Assembly (NCBI GenBank): GCA_964632015.1 | Contig: CAZWAT010000017.1 | Coordinates: 1-24,773 of the forward strand | Source of the DNA: JAAYCO01 sp964632015 | GTDB lineage: Bacteria; Planctomycetota; Phycisphaerae; SM23-33 | Length of the DNA: 24,773 bases | Direction of reading: 5' to 3' | In this document: positions 1-6,562 of the stretch, piece after piece | Numbering within the stretch: position 1 is the stretch's first letter | How the letters are laid out: each line of letters opens with the position of its first letter | Notes under the pieces: model-generated | Seen by the model: the letters and a program-made list of their open reading frames with translations, nothing else | Told to the model about the DNA's origin: nothing | The model's database searches: none | Made by a program: the position numbers and the translations under genes

Positions 1-60
1 TATGGTGAATACCTTGCCAAGATTTCTGGCAATGTGCCCGACCGAGCGTGCATCCAGCAT
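1..60 (-). CDS. Start of an unidentified protein, cut by the window edge
   Basis: Only the first 20 codons are in the window. The ATG at 60 (reading leftwards) follows a good ribosome-binding site, AAGGAG, about six bases upstream. The visible peptide starts MLDARSVGHIARNLGKVFTI. I do not recognise it from so short a piece. It lies downstream of the RNase E/G gene in the same orientation, with 135 bases between them, so it may be the last member of that leftward cluster. The intervening stretch (61-195) has no other gene that I can support; it contains a 6-bp inverted repeat (111-116 with 130-135) but no T-tract. Confidence 0.5.
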   Translation of the reverse strand, partial: MLDARSVGHIARNLGKVFTI

Positions 61-195
61 CCTGTACTCCTTGGGGATTAATGCAGATACTTCTACCACT
101 ATACCGCCTTCACCTGTATCGGCTCGAAGCAGGTGCAACTGTAGATGCGCCAGGCCCTGTTTTCGCATATTGTGTGCGAATCGCTCGGTGCGCGA

Positions 196-2394
196 TTACT
201 CGTCGTCCCACAGAGTATCTTCGTCATCGTGCCCGGCGAGGAGTGGGGCGTTCTCCTGCGGGTCGCCGAGTCTGCTCTTGTATGGATTGGGCAGAGGAAT
301 CGGTGGCGCGGGAATAGGCTCCTCGATGACCGGCTGAGGGTTGGACGATGAGTTTTCCACTTGTGTAGGCTTGTTGTTCCTGTCGTTTATCGAATTGGCC
401 GATGGTTTATCGTCGCTTTGGGTCGAACCTTCCGCAGGCTGGGTGGTGGTTTTCCTGCGATGTCGTTTGCCGCCTCGACGGGTCCGCCGTTTTTTGGGTG
501 CCTCCGCCTGCTCAACTGAGAAGGATTCCCCACCATCCTGGGTGTTTGGTCTGGCGTCGGTGTCGGGCTGATTCTTCCCGGCGTTGGCTGGGGGTTTTGC
601 GTCTTTTTCGTCGCCAGCGGGTGAACTCTTCTGGTCGGTATTCAAGAGCTGTTCGGCCTCGCCGGATTTGGCGGCTGTGATTTTGGATTTTGACCTTCGC
701 CTGCGTCGCTTCTTGGCAGGGGTGGGCGCATCCGCCTTTGCCGGCGTGTCTGGGATGACCTTGGATTGCGGGGCGTTGCCGGTTGCGCGGCGTTTCTGAG
801 CCTGGGCAATCAGTTTGTCGGCAGGCACTGTCAGCGGTGCTTTAGGTTTGTCATTTCCGGACACTTCCTTATCCCAGGCGACCTCGGTGTGGCGGTTGTT
901 GTAACAAACAACGTGGAATTCGTCACCGGCAAGTTTGTCATCGCCGATGACGGTTATGGTTTTCCCGCAGGTTGTTTCGAGGTTGTACAATCTTGATCGT
1001 TGCTCATTGAGAAGATGATTGGCAACGTCGGGCGATATGGTGACAGTGATAGTCTCGACATCATCATGGTTGCCGGCGCGGATTATATCCCGCATGACCG
1101 CGAGAGCCAGGGATTCGGGCGACTTCACCATGCCCATGCCCTGGCAGTTCGGGCATTTGATGTGGATGCTGTCCTTGAGTGACGGGCGTACTCGTTGGCG
1201 GGTCATCTCAACAATGCCGAACGCGGATATCTTGAGAACTTTTGTCTTTGCCCGATCAGGCTTGACAGCCTCTCGCAGGGCCTTTTCCACCGCTCTGCGG
1301 TGAGACTCCTCCCTCATGTCGACGAAGTCGATGATAATCACGCCTCCGAGATCCCGTAACCTCAACTGACGTGCAATCTCACGGGCAGCTTCAAGATTGA
1401 TGTTCAACGCGGTCGCCTCGGCGTCGTTGTGATCGCGGAAGCGCCCTGAGTTTACATCTATCGCCACCAGCGCCTCTGCCTGGTCGATAACCAGCGATCC
1501 ACCGCTGTTAAGCTCGACTCGACGGGAATAGATCTTCTCGATTTCGCTTTCGAGCCCGTAGTCATGAAACAGGCCCTGCTTGCCGGCGTATACTTCCAAG
1601 GTGTGCCTGGTTCGAGGCATGGCGACTTCGAGAAATTCTCTGACCTGGGCAGCGACATCGGCGCTGTCACAGATGATCCTGTTGATATCGCTGTTATACA
1701 CGTCGCGGATCGTTCGCGCGACAAGGTCGGACTCCTGGTATATTTCAGCCGGAGCGCGTGAAGAGTCAATTCGCTCGCTGACCGTTTTCCACAAGCGGAG
1801 CAGGTAGTTGAGATCCCGCTGAAGATCGCGTTTCGAGCGGTCAATTCCGGCAGTGCGCACAATCACGCCCACGTCAGGCGGAAGCGTAATGTCTCCAAGC
1901 ATCTGCTTGATTTTGTCGCGGGCCTCTTCGTCTTCGATCTTCCGTGAGACCCCCAATTTGCTCATGCCTGGCATCATCACCAGCAGCCTTCCCGGAATCG
2001 ACAGGTATGTCGTCATGGTCGGGCCTTTGGTCCCTATGCCTTCCTTGGTCATCTGTACGACGATTTCCTGCCCGCGTCGCAGGCATTCCTGGATGGGTGG
2101 CCGGTCGCGATGGCCTCGTTTCCGCCCAACCGCCTCGGTACCCTTTGAACCCTTGACGAAAAACTGCGGGTGCACGTCAGAGATGTGCAGAAATCCGTTC
2201 TTCGATGCCCCGAAATCGACAAACGCCGCCTGTATCGATGGCTCGACGTTAGTAATTCGCCCCTTATAGATGTTTCCCACGCGTGATGCGTGCGAAACTC
2301 TTTCAGTATATAATTCTTCCAATTTACCGTCGGCGACGATCGCAATTCTGCATTCGCGCTCATCGACGGTGTTAATAAGCATTTCTTTTGCCAT
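196..2394 (-). CDS. rne: Ribonuclease E/G family endoribonuclease with long disordered basic tail
   Basis: Endoribonuclease of the Rne/Rng family, expected to cut single-stranded RNA in mRNA decay and rRNA/tRNA maturation. The 732-residue product has an S1-like RNA-binding region at about 35-125, including an Arg-rich insert around 84-107. The catalytic core carries the metal-binding aspartates in DVNSGR (Asp313) and IIDFVDM (Asp356), and the zinc-link motif CPNCQGMG (414-421). After about residue 515 the chain becomes low-complexity and charged, with two Arg-rich blocks (561-571 and 634-648) and an acidic C-terminus. This layout resembles RNase E scaffolds that bind RNA and degradosome partners rather than the shorter RNase G. 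The start codon overlaps the stop of the upstream DUF2344 gene by one base (TGATG), which suggests translational coupling. Whether E or G is the better name cannot be settled here. Confidence 0.93.
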   Translation of the reverse strand: MAKEMLINTVDERECRIAIVADGKLEELYTERVSHASRVGNIYKGRITNVEPSIQAAFVDFGASKNGFLHISDVHPQFFVKGSKGTEAVGRKRGHRDRPPIQECLRRGQEIVVQMTKEGIGTKGPTMTTYLSIPGRLLVMMPGMSKLGVSRKIEDEEARDKIKQMLGDITLPPDVGVIVRTAGIDRSKRDLQRDLNYLLRLWKTVSERIDSSRAPAEIYQESDLVARTIRDVYNSDINRIICDSADVAAQVREFLEVAMPRTRHTLEVYAGKQGLFHDYGLESEIEKIYSRRVELNSGGSLVIDQAEALVAIDVNSGRFRDHNDAEATALNINLEAAREIARQLRLRDLGGVIIIDFVDMREESHRRAVEKALREAVKPDRAKTKVLKISAFGIVEMTRQRVRPSLKDSIHIKCPNCQGMGMVKSPESLALAVMRDIIRAGNHDDVETITVTISPDVANHLLNEQRSRLYNLETTCGKTITVIGDDKLAGDEFHVVCYNNRHTEVAWDKEVSGNDKPKAPLTVPADKLIAQAQKRRATGNAPQSKVIPDTPAKADAPTPAKKRRRRRSKSKITAAKSGEAEQLLNTDQKSSPAGDEKDAKPPANAGKNQPDTDARPNTQDGGESFSVEQAEAPKKRRTRRGGKRHRRKTTTQPAEGSTQSDDKPSANSINDRNNKPTQVENSSSNPQPVIEEPIPAPPIPLPNPYKSRLGDPQENAPLLAGHDDEDTLWDDE

Positions 2395-3167
2395 CAGTTG
2401 TCTTCCCGTGTGGGCTGTCCCGCCTGCAATCCCTGTTCGGGGGGCGATGACAGACCGTTGTTCTGTGACACCACAGGAACGGTCTCACTTGATCCGCTCT
2501 TTTGCTGGGATGTCTCTGTTTTGTTATCGGATTCGAATTCTATTTCGGTGCGCACCAGCCGGGCCAGGTCGAGCCTGTCATCAAGTCCCAGCAGCGCCAG
2601 CAGCTCGCCGGGTCTGGCCCAGGAATCGCCGCGCCGCACCAGTCTGAACATAAGCATTTGACCCTCAAGCCTCACTTCATCAACAAGCGGGCGAAGGTCG
2701 ATAGATCGATTGCCGAAACTCCGGCCGTGGTCGATGGAGATTTTCCGTTCGATCACCCATTTGTCGGCGCTCATTGTTGCATCGAGCCTGGGTGCTACTT
2801 GCGTCGGATCAACCTGTATTTCGTAACTCGCCCTTATCGGCCTGGGTGCTTTTCCCTTAAATGTTTCGGCGAAGGTGAATTTCAGACCAACAGGTGCGTG
2901 TGAGTTCATCTTATCCAGCAGGTGGTGGGCGGAAACAGGTTCCTCAAGCGAAACAGTCACCGCGTCGCATCGGGTTGAAATTCCCACTGGCTTGGGCAAG
3001 CAGATCGAAAAAATAGGGTGTGGATTATACCCCTGGGAATAGCGCAAAGGCAGCTTGCATCTTTCACAGAGCCTCTCGATTGCCCTGAGGCAGTCATGAT
3101 GCGAAAGAAACCTGAGATCTCCCAGCACCGAGAAACGTATCATCCACTTTTGCGGCAAACGCTGCAC
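2394..3167 (-). CDS. DUF2344 / TIGR03936 family protein
   Basis: The product is 257 residues and matches the DUF2344 (radical SAM-linked, TIGR03936) family. The N-terminus has the family pattern MIRFSVLGDLRFLSHHD followed by RYSQGYNPHPIFSICLPKPVG (split: RYSQGYNPHP, then ISICLPKPVG-like). In other bacteria this domain is fused or adjacent to a B12-binding radical SAM protein and often sits beside RNase E/G, as here. The biochemical function is not established. The last 45 or so residues are Ser/Gln-rich and probably disordered. The start chosen is a GTG at 3167; an ATG at 3143 (beginning MIRFSV) is an alternative, and neither has a strong ribosome-binding site. It overlaps the RNase E/G start by one base. 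The expected radical SAM partner is not directly upstream; ptsI is there instead. Confidence 0.85.
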   Translation of the reverse strand: MQRLPQKWMIRFSVLGDLRFLSHHDCLRAIERLCERCKLPLRYSQGYNPHPIFSICLPKPVGISTRCDAVTVSLEEPVSAHHLLDKMNSHAPVGLKFTFAETFKGKAPRPIRASYEIQVDPTQVAPRLDATMSADKWVIERKISIDHGRSFGNRSIDLRPLVDEVRLEGQMLMFRLVRRGDSWARPGELLALLGLDDRLDLARLVRTEIEFESDNKTETSQQKSGSSETVPVVSQNNGLSSPPEQGLQAGQPTREDN

Positions 3168-3195
3168 TCCAATTGCTTGAATTTCCAGCTCCTCT

Positions 3196-3214
3196 GGACG
3201 TTATTATTACGTCC
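3196..3214 (-). other. Intercistronic hairpin between ptsI and the DUF2344 gene
   Basis: A perfect 6-bp inverted repeat, GGACGT and ACGTCC, with a 7-base AT-rich loop lies in the 100-base gap between ptsI and the DUF2344 gene. No T-tract follows on either strand, so it does not look like an intrinsic terminator. It could protect an mRNA end or be an RNase E/G processing site that separates expression of the two halves of the cluster. That role is inference. Confidence 0.45.
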
Positions 3215-3267
3215 TCGGGCCTGTGGCAGTTGCATGCTGTCCACTTTGGGAGCAGAGATTATTGCTC

Positions 3268-5010
3268 TCAATCAGGCCAGGCCGCGGGCAGAACCTTGCG
3301 CGCCTCGGCGTGCAGGAAATTCAGGACTTCCTTGTCCGATTCAAAATTCATTACCCTGCGCGCCACCTGAAGCGACTGTTCCATTGTCACCGACCGGATC
3401 ATTTTCTTGATTTCCGGTAGCGCCGGTGGCGCGCACGAAAACGTCTTCAAACCCATGCCCAGCAACGGCATGGTGAATAGGGGGTCTGCCGCCATTTCGC
3501 CGCAGATGCTCACCGGGACATCATGTCTGAGCCCACATCTGATGATATCCCTCAGCAGGCGAAGAACAGCAGGATTGGCGGCCGAGTATAGCGAGGCAAC
3601 CTTCTCATTGCCTCGATCAACCGCCAGGGTATATTGAATAAGATCGTTCGTCCCGATGGAGAAGAAATCCACCTCTCGTGCGGCGGCGTCGCACTGCAAC
3701 GCTGCCGACGGTGTTTCGACCATTATCCCGATGGGCATGTCGTTTCGGTGCTCGACACCTTCTTCTTCCAGATCTTCTATGACGTCGCGGACTATTGCCT
3801 TGGCCTGGCGAAGCTCCATGAGGTTGGTAATCAGCGGGAACATCATCGAAGCTTTTGCTCCGACGCTGGCCCGAAGCAATGCGCGAAGCTGGGTCTTGAA
3901 CATCCCCAGGTTCTGAAGGCAGAACCTGATACTCCTGCAACCGAGCATGGGGTTTCGTTCCGGAACTCTTGCCCGGGACTGAGTGTACTTGTCGGCGCCA
4001 AGGTCGAGCGTGCGGATGACGACAGGGCGATCTTGGCAAAGCTCAATCACCTCGGTGTATGCCCGGTAATGATCCTCTTCGGTTGGTTCGACATCGGAGC
4101 CAAGATATAGAAATTCGGTTCGGTATAGCCCGATGCCCTGTCCGCCTTTGTCCAGTACCGTCCGCACCTCGTGGGGGAACTCTATATTCCCCAGAAGCGT
4201 GATCTCATGCCCGTCCCTGGTGGTGGCAGGTAGATCCCGCAGGGCGTCGAGGCTATGGATGAACTCGACCTGTTGAATGGCGTATTTTTCGTAGTTCGCA
4301 AGGGTTTCTTCATCGGGGTCTATGACAACCACCCCGCGGTTGCCGTCAATAACGACCGTGTCTCCCGCGGATGCCTCGGCAGTGACGTCATTAAGTCCCA
4401 CAACCGCCGGAATTCCCAACGCACGGGCCACGATAGCGGTATGACTGGTCTGCCCCCCGGCGTCTATCGCGAGCCCACGTATGTGGTTGCGGTCCATCCC
4501 CGCCGTCTGCGAAGGAGTTAGATCACGCGCCAGGACAATTACATCGCGGGTTAGGTGCGAAAGCGATTCATGCCTCTGCCCCGTGAGATTGCGCAGAACG
4601 CGTTTTTCGATGTCATAGATATCCTTGACTCGTTCGGCGAGATACTGAGGCATGCCGAGGAATTCTTTGGCGTATCCTCTCAGTACCGTCGCCACGGCGT
4701 ATTCGGCTGTGACATGCCCCCCCAGGATGGTATCGGCGAACTTCTGGTGCAGCACCTTGTCTTCAAGCAGACCAAGGTGGAAATCGAAGATGCTTGCAGT
4801 CTCCTGCCCGATGCGTTCGACCGTTCTGGCACGAAGGTCGAGAATTTCCCTCTTTGAAACATCCGCTGCCTTGCGGAGTCGTCCGAGCTCGGCCTGCGCA
4901 TGGTCTACAGGCACATGCCGCATGGGGATATCGAATTCCTCGGTATCCATCACCACGGCAGGGGAGATCGCCACACCGGGGGAAACCCCTATGCCCTTTT
5001 TTATCTTCAT
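3268..5010 (-). CDS. ptsI: Phosphoenolpyruvate-protein phosphotransferase (PTS enzyme I)
   Basis: Enzyme I takes phosphate from phosphoenolpyruvate and passes it to HPr in the cytoplasm. The product is 580 residues, normal for the family. The phosphorylated histidine is His190 in GGQTSHTAIVARALGIPAVVG (key core GGQTSHTA). Substrate-binding elements of the C-terminal barrel are present: YRTEFL (Arg297), a DLGADK segment (336-341), NPMLGCR (353-359), and the ICGEMAADP loop with catalytic Cys503. The start is placed at the ATG at 5010 (MKIKKGIGVSPG), where the family homology begins; an in-frame TTG at 5049 would add 13 unrelated residues. It lies 164 bases downstream of ptsH in the same direction. 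No sugar-specific EIIB or EIIC gene is seen in the window, which favours a regulatory rather than a transport role. Confidence 0.95.
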   Translation of the reverse strand: MKIKKGIGVSPGVAISPAVVMDTEEFDIPMRHVPVDHAQAELGRLRKAADVSKREILDLRARTVERIGQETASIFDFHLGLLEDKVLHQKFADTILGGHVTAEYAVATVLRGYAKEFLGMPQYLAERVKDIYDIEKRVLRNLTGQRHESLSHLTRDVIVLARDLTPSQTAGMDRNHIRGLAIDAGGQTSHTAIVARALGIPAVVGLNDVTAEASAGDTVVIDGNRGVVVIDPDEETLANYEKYAIQQVEFIHSLDALRDLPATTRDGHEITLLGNIEFPHEVRTVLDKGGQGIGLYRTEFLYLGSDVEPTEEDHYRAYTEVIELCQDRPVVIRTLDLGADKYTQSRARVPERNPMLGCRSIRFCLQNLGMFKTQLRALLRASVGAKASMMFPLITNLMELRQAKAIVRDVIEDLEEEGVEHRNDMPIGIMVETPSAALQCDAAAREVDFFSIGTNDLIQYTLAVDRGNEKVASLYSAANPAVLRLLRDIIRCGLRHDVPVSICGEMAADPLFTMPLLGMGLKTFSCAPPALPEIKKMIRSVTMEQSLQVARRVMNFESDKEVLNFLHAEARKVLPAAWPD

Positions 5011-5017
5011 TTCATGT

Positions 5018-5098
5018 CTACCGACGCATTTGGTGGAATACTTCACCAAGGCGGGTCTGGTACTTCATTTCGCCTTGTCTGTCGCCAATGTTATTCAC
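5018..5098 (-). CDS. Possible 26-codon small ORF just upstream of ptsI
   Basis: The 164-base gap between ptsH and ptsI contains a short leftward reading frame from a GTG at 5098 to a TAG at 5018-5020, seven bases before the ptsI ATG. A GAGGT-like ribosome-binding site lies a few bases before the GTG. The peptide is basic (ends HQMRR) and has no family I recognise. It could be a leader or coupling peptide for ptsI, or chance. There is no evidence beyond spacing and the ribosome-binding site. Confidence 0.2.
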   Translation of the reverse strand: MNNIGDRQGEMKYQTRLGEVFHQMRR

Positions 5099-5174
5099 GT
5101 TCCGACCTCAAGCCAAGTCGATGCCAGTCCCGAGTGAGCATACTGCGCTCTGCGCAACGAGGACGCGTCAGATG

Positions 5175-5474
5175 CTATATGGAGACGCTTTCGTCAGGCG
5201 CTTCCATTTCTCCAAACCCGTCATCGACGAGCTTGACGAGATCGGATACCGCGACGTCCGCGTCTTCTCCGTCCGCGGTGATAATAAGCGTAGTTCCCTG
5301 CACTGCGGCAAGCCGCATGACAGACATTATGCTCTTCGCGTCAACAGCGAGCTGACCATTCGATACTTCTATACTGCTGGAATAGCGGTTCGCCAGTTCG
5401 ACAAACATCATTGCCGGACGAGCGTGCAACCCGTATTTGTTGACTATCTTGGCTTCGCGTTTCTGTGTGGCCAA
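5175..5474 (-). CDS. ptsH: HPr phosphocarrier protein
   Basis: Small cytoplasmic phosphocarrier between enzyme I and EIIA proteins. The 99-residue product has the phospho-histidine site GLHARPAM (His17) and the AKSIMSVMRLAA segment. In the latter, Ser48 aligns with the regulatory serine that HPr kinase modifies in Gram-positive and some other bacteria. It is about 10 residues longer than typical HPr, with an acidic C-terminal end. The only in-frame start compatible with the fold is a TTG at 5474, preceded by a weak GGAA ribosome-binding site about eight bases upstream; this could keep translation low. It sits 37 bases after ptsN and 164 bases before ptsI, all leftward. Confidence 0.93.
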   Translation of the reverse strand: MATQKREAKIVNKYGLHARPAMMFVELANRYSSSIEVSNGQLAVDAKSIMSVMRLAAVQGTTLIITADGEDADVAVSDLVKLVDDGFGEMEAPDESVSI

Positions 5475-5511
5475 TTCAGGCGTTCCGTTGGATGCTTGGA
5501 CCTGTGGTCAG

Positions 5512-5979
5512 TCAGCCCAATTCGTCAGCCTCGTGGATCAGATCGACAATGGCTTCCTTTGTCTGGCTTTGCCTGAGGAATTTGCGGAAAATGTCCCTCT
5601 GAACATGCTTAAAGATGGTTTCCATCGCCTGAAGATGCTCGTCCGGATTTTCGGGGCTTGACAAAAGAAGGATGACCGAATACACGGGCTTGGCGTCGAG
5701 CGAGGCGAAATCCATACCATCGCTGCTTCTACCAATTGTACCGATGGGCTTCTTGATGCCCTTGAGCTTGGCATGAGGAAGAGCCACTCCCTTGCCGATT
5801 CCCGTAGTTGCCTGGGCTTCCCTGGCCAGAATCGCTTTGGTTATGTCTTCAACGCTCTTTTTCGGTATAGCGCCTGCCTCGGCCAGCGATTCAACCAGCT
5901 CCGCAACGGCGGCGTCTCTTGTGGTTGCCTTAAGTTCAGGTACAATGGCGTCGCCAACCATGATGTCGGACAGCTTCAT
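5512..5979 (-). CDS. ptsN: PTS EIIA component, nitrogen-regulatory/fructose type (PtsN-like)
   Basis: Single-domain EIIA of the PtsN/FruA class (155 residues), a phosphoacceptor from HPr. The phosphorylated histidine is His69 in GIGKGVALPHAKL. A later segment, LLLSSPENPDEHLQAM (106-119), is also typical of the family. The start is the ATG at 5979 (MKLSDIM), with a CAGGAGCG ribosome-binding site; a longer in-frame extension to 6039 has no support. The gene lies 80 bases downstream of hpf, an arrangement that recalls the proteobacterial hpf-ptsN-ptsO neighbourhood of rpoN. No membrane permease domain is fused or adjacent, so the likely output is regulation by its phosphorylation state. The targets are not visible here. 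Confidence 0.92.
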   Translation of the reverse strand: MKLSDIMVGDAIVPELKATTRDAAVAELVESLAEAGAIPKKSVEDITKAILAREAQATTGIGKGVALPHAKLKGIKKPIGTIGRSSDGMDFASLDAKPVYSVILLLSSPENPDEHLQAMETIFKHVQRDIFRKFLRQSQTKEAIVDLIHEADELG

Positions 5980-6059
5980 ACGTCGCTCCTGTTGTATATG
6001 TAGGCCCGTCACGCGGGCGAGCCCTGTCGTAAATGGCAAATTGAGGCGATAACCCGCCT

Positions 6060-6392
6060 CTACTCCTTGCCGCTTTCCATTATCTCGTTATGGGGCAGGC
6101 TCTGGCGGTCACGTACCTTGTCTTTGTGACGGCGAACCTGCTCGGAGATCTTGTGAAGCGCCAAGTCGATTGCCGTGTAAAGATCCTCGTGCCTGTCGGA
6201 CGCCACGAAAGTATTTTTCATCTTAGCGGTCGCTACTATCTCGGCAATTACCTTGTCGGCCTCGTGATTGAGAATCACGTCGATTGACATCAGACCATCG
6301 TAAAAACGCTCGAGTTTGCCGACCTTGGATTCCACGAATTGCTTGATAGCATCCGTTACTTCCATGTGACGTGCCTGAACCGTAATATCCAC
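6060..6392 (-). CDS. hpf: Ribosome hibernation-promoting factor (short form)
   Basis: Member of the HPF/YfiA (S30AE) family, which binds the 30S decoding region and inactivates ribosomes in stationary phase or stress. The product is 110 residues and consists of the N-terminal domain only, so it is the short form without the C-terminal dimerisation domain of long HPF. Family features are VDITVQARHMEVTDAIK at the start and SDRHEDLYTAIDLA (65-78). The GTG at 6392 is chosen because AAGGAG lies six bases upstream; an ATG at 6443 would lie almost on the predicted transcription start. It is the first gene of the leftward cluster and is driven by the promoter at 6447-6475. Confidence 0.93.
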   Translation of the reverse strand: MDITVQARHMEVTDAIKQFVESKVGKLERFYDGLMSIDVILNHEADKVIAEIVATAKMKNTFVASDRHEDLYTAIDLALHKISEQVRRHKDKVRDRQSLPHNEIMESGKE

Positions 6393-6446
6393 GCGGAACT
6401 CCTTCCATGCCGGGCGGTTGTTCAATAGCAGCCCGGGCAGCAATTA

Positions 6447-6475
6447 AGTCTAGTATTACCCGTATCCCCCGTCAA
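6447..6475 (-). promoter_or_regulatory. Sigma70-type promoter for hpf and the PTS/RNase cluster
   Basis: Reading leftwards: -35 TTGACG (6470-6475), 17-base spacer, -10 TAGACT (6447-6452). Transcription would begin near 6440, giving a leader of about 48 bases before the hpf GTG. The -35 lies in the same palindrome as the -35 of the ackA promoter. Confidence 0.6.
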
Positions 6476-6484
6476 GTACTTGAC
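6471..6484. promoter_or_regulatory. 14-bp perfect palindrome shared by two divergent promoters
   Basis: GTCAAGTACTTGAC is a perfect palindrome. Each half supplies most of a TTGAC -35 element, one facing hpf and one facing ackA. It may be simply two head-to-head -35 boxes, or also an operator for a dimeric regulator. The sequence cannot separate these possibilities. Confidence 0.6.
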
Positions 6485-6508
6485 ACACAACGTTCTTTGG
6501 CGTAACAG
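6480..6508 (+). promoter_or_regulatory. Sigma70-type promoter for ackA
   Basis: -35 TTGACA (6480-6485), 17-base spacer, -10 TAACAG (6503-6508). It points towards ackA, with a leader of about 48 bases. The -35 is perfect; the -10 is weak (three of six). Confidence 0.5.
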
Positions 6509-6562
6509 GGCAATGTTTGAGGTATTTGCCTCATCGACGCCCCAATGCTATTGAGGAACACA

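Noticed and set aside
4794..5576. Plus-strand open frame of 260 codons across ptsI, ptsH and ptsN
   Set aside because: It crosses three well-supported minus-strand genes and has no motif of its own.
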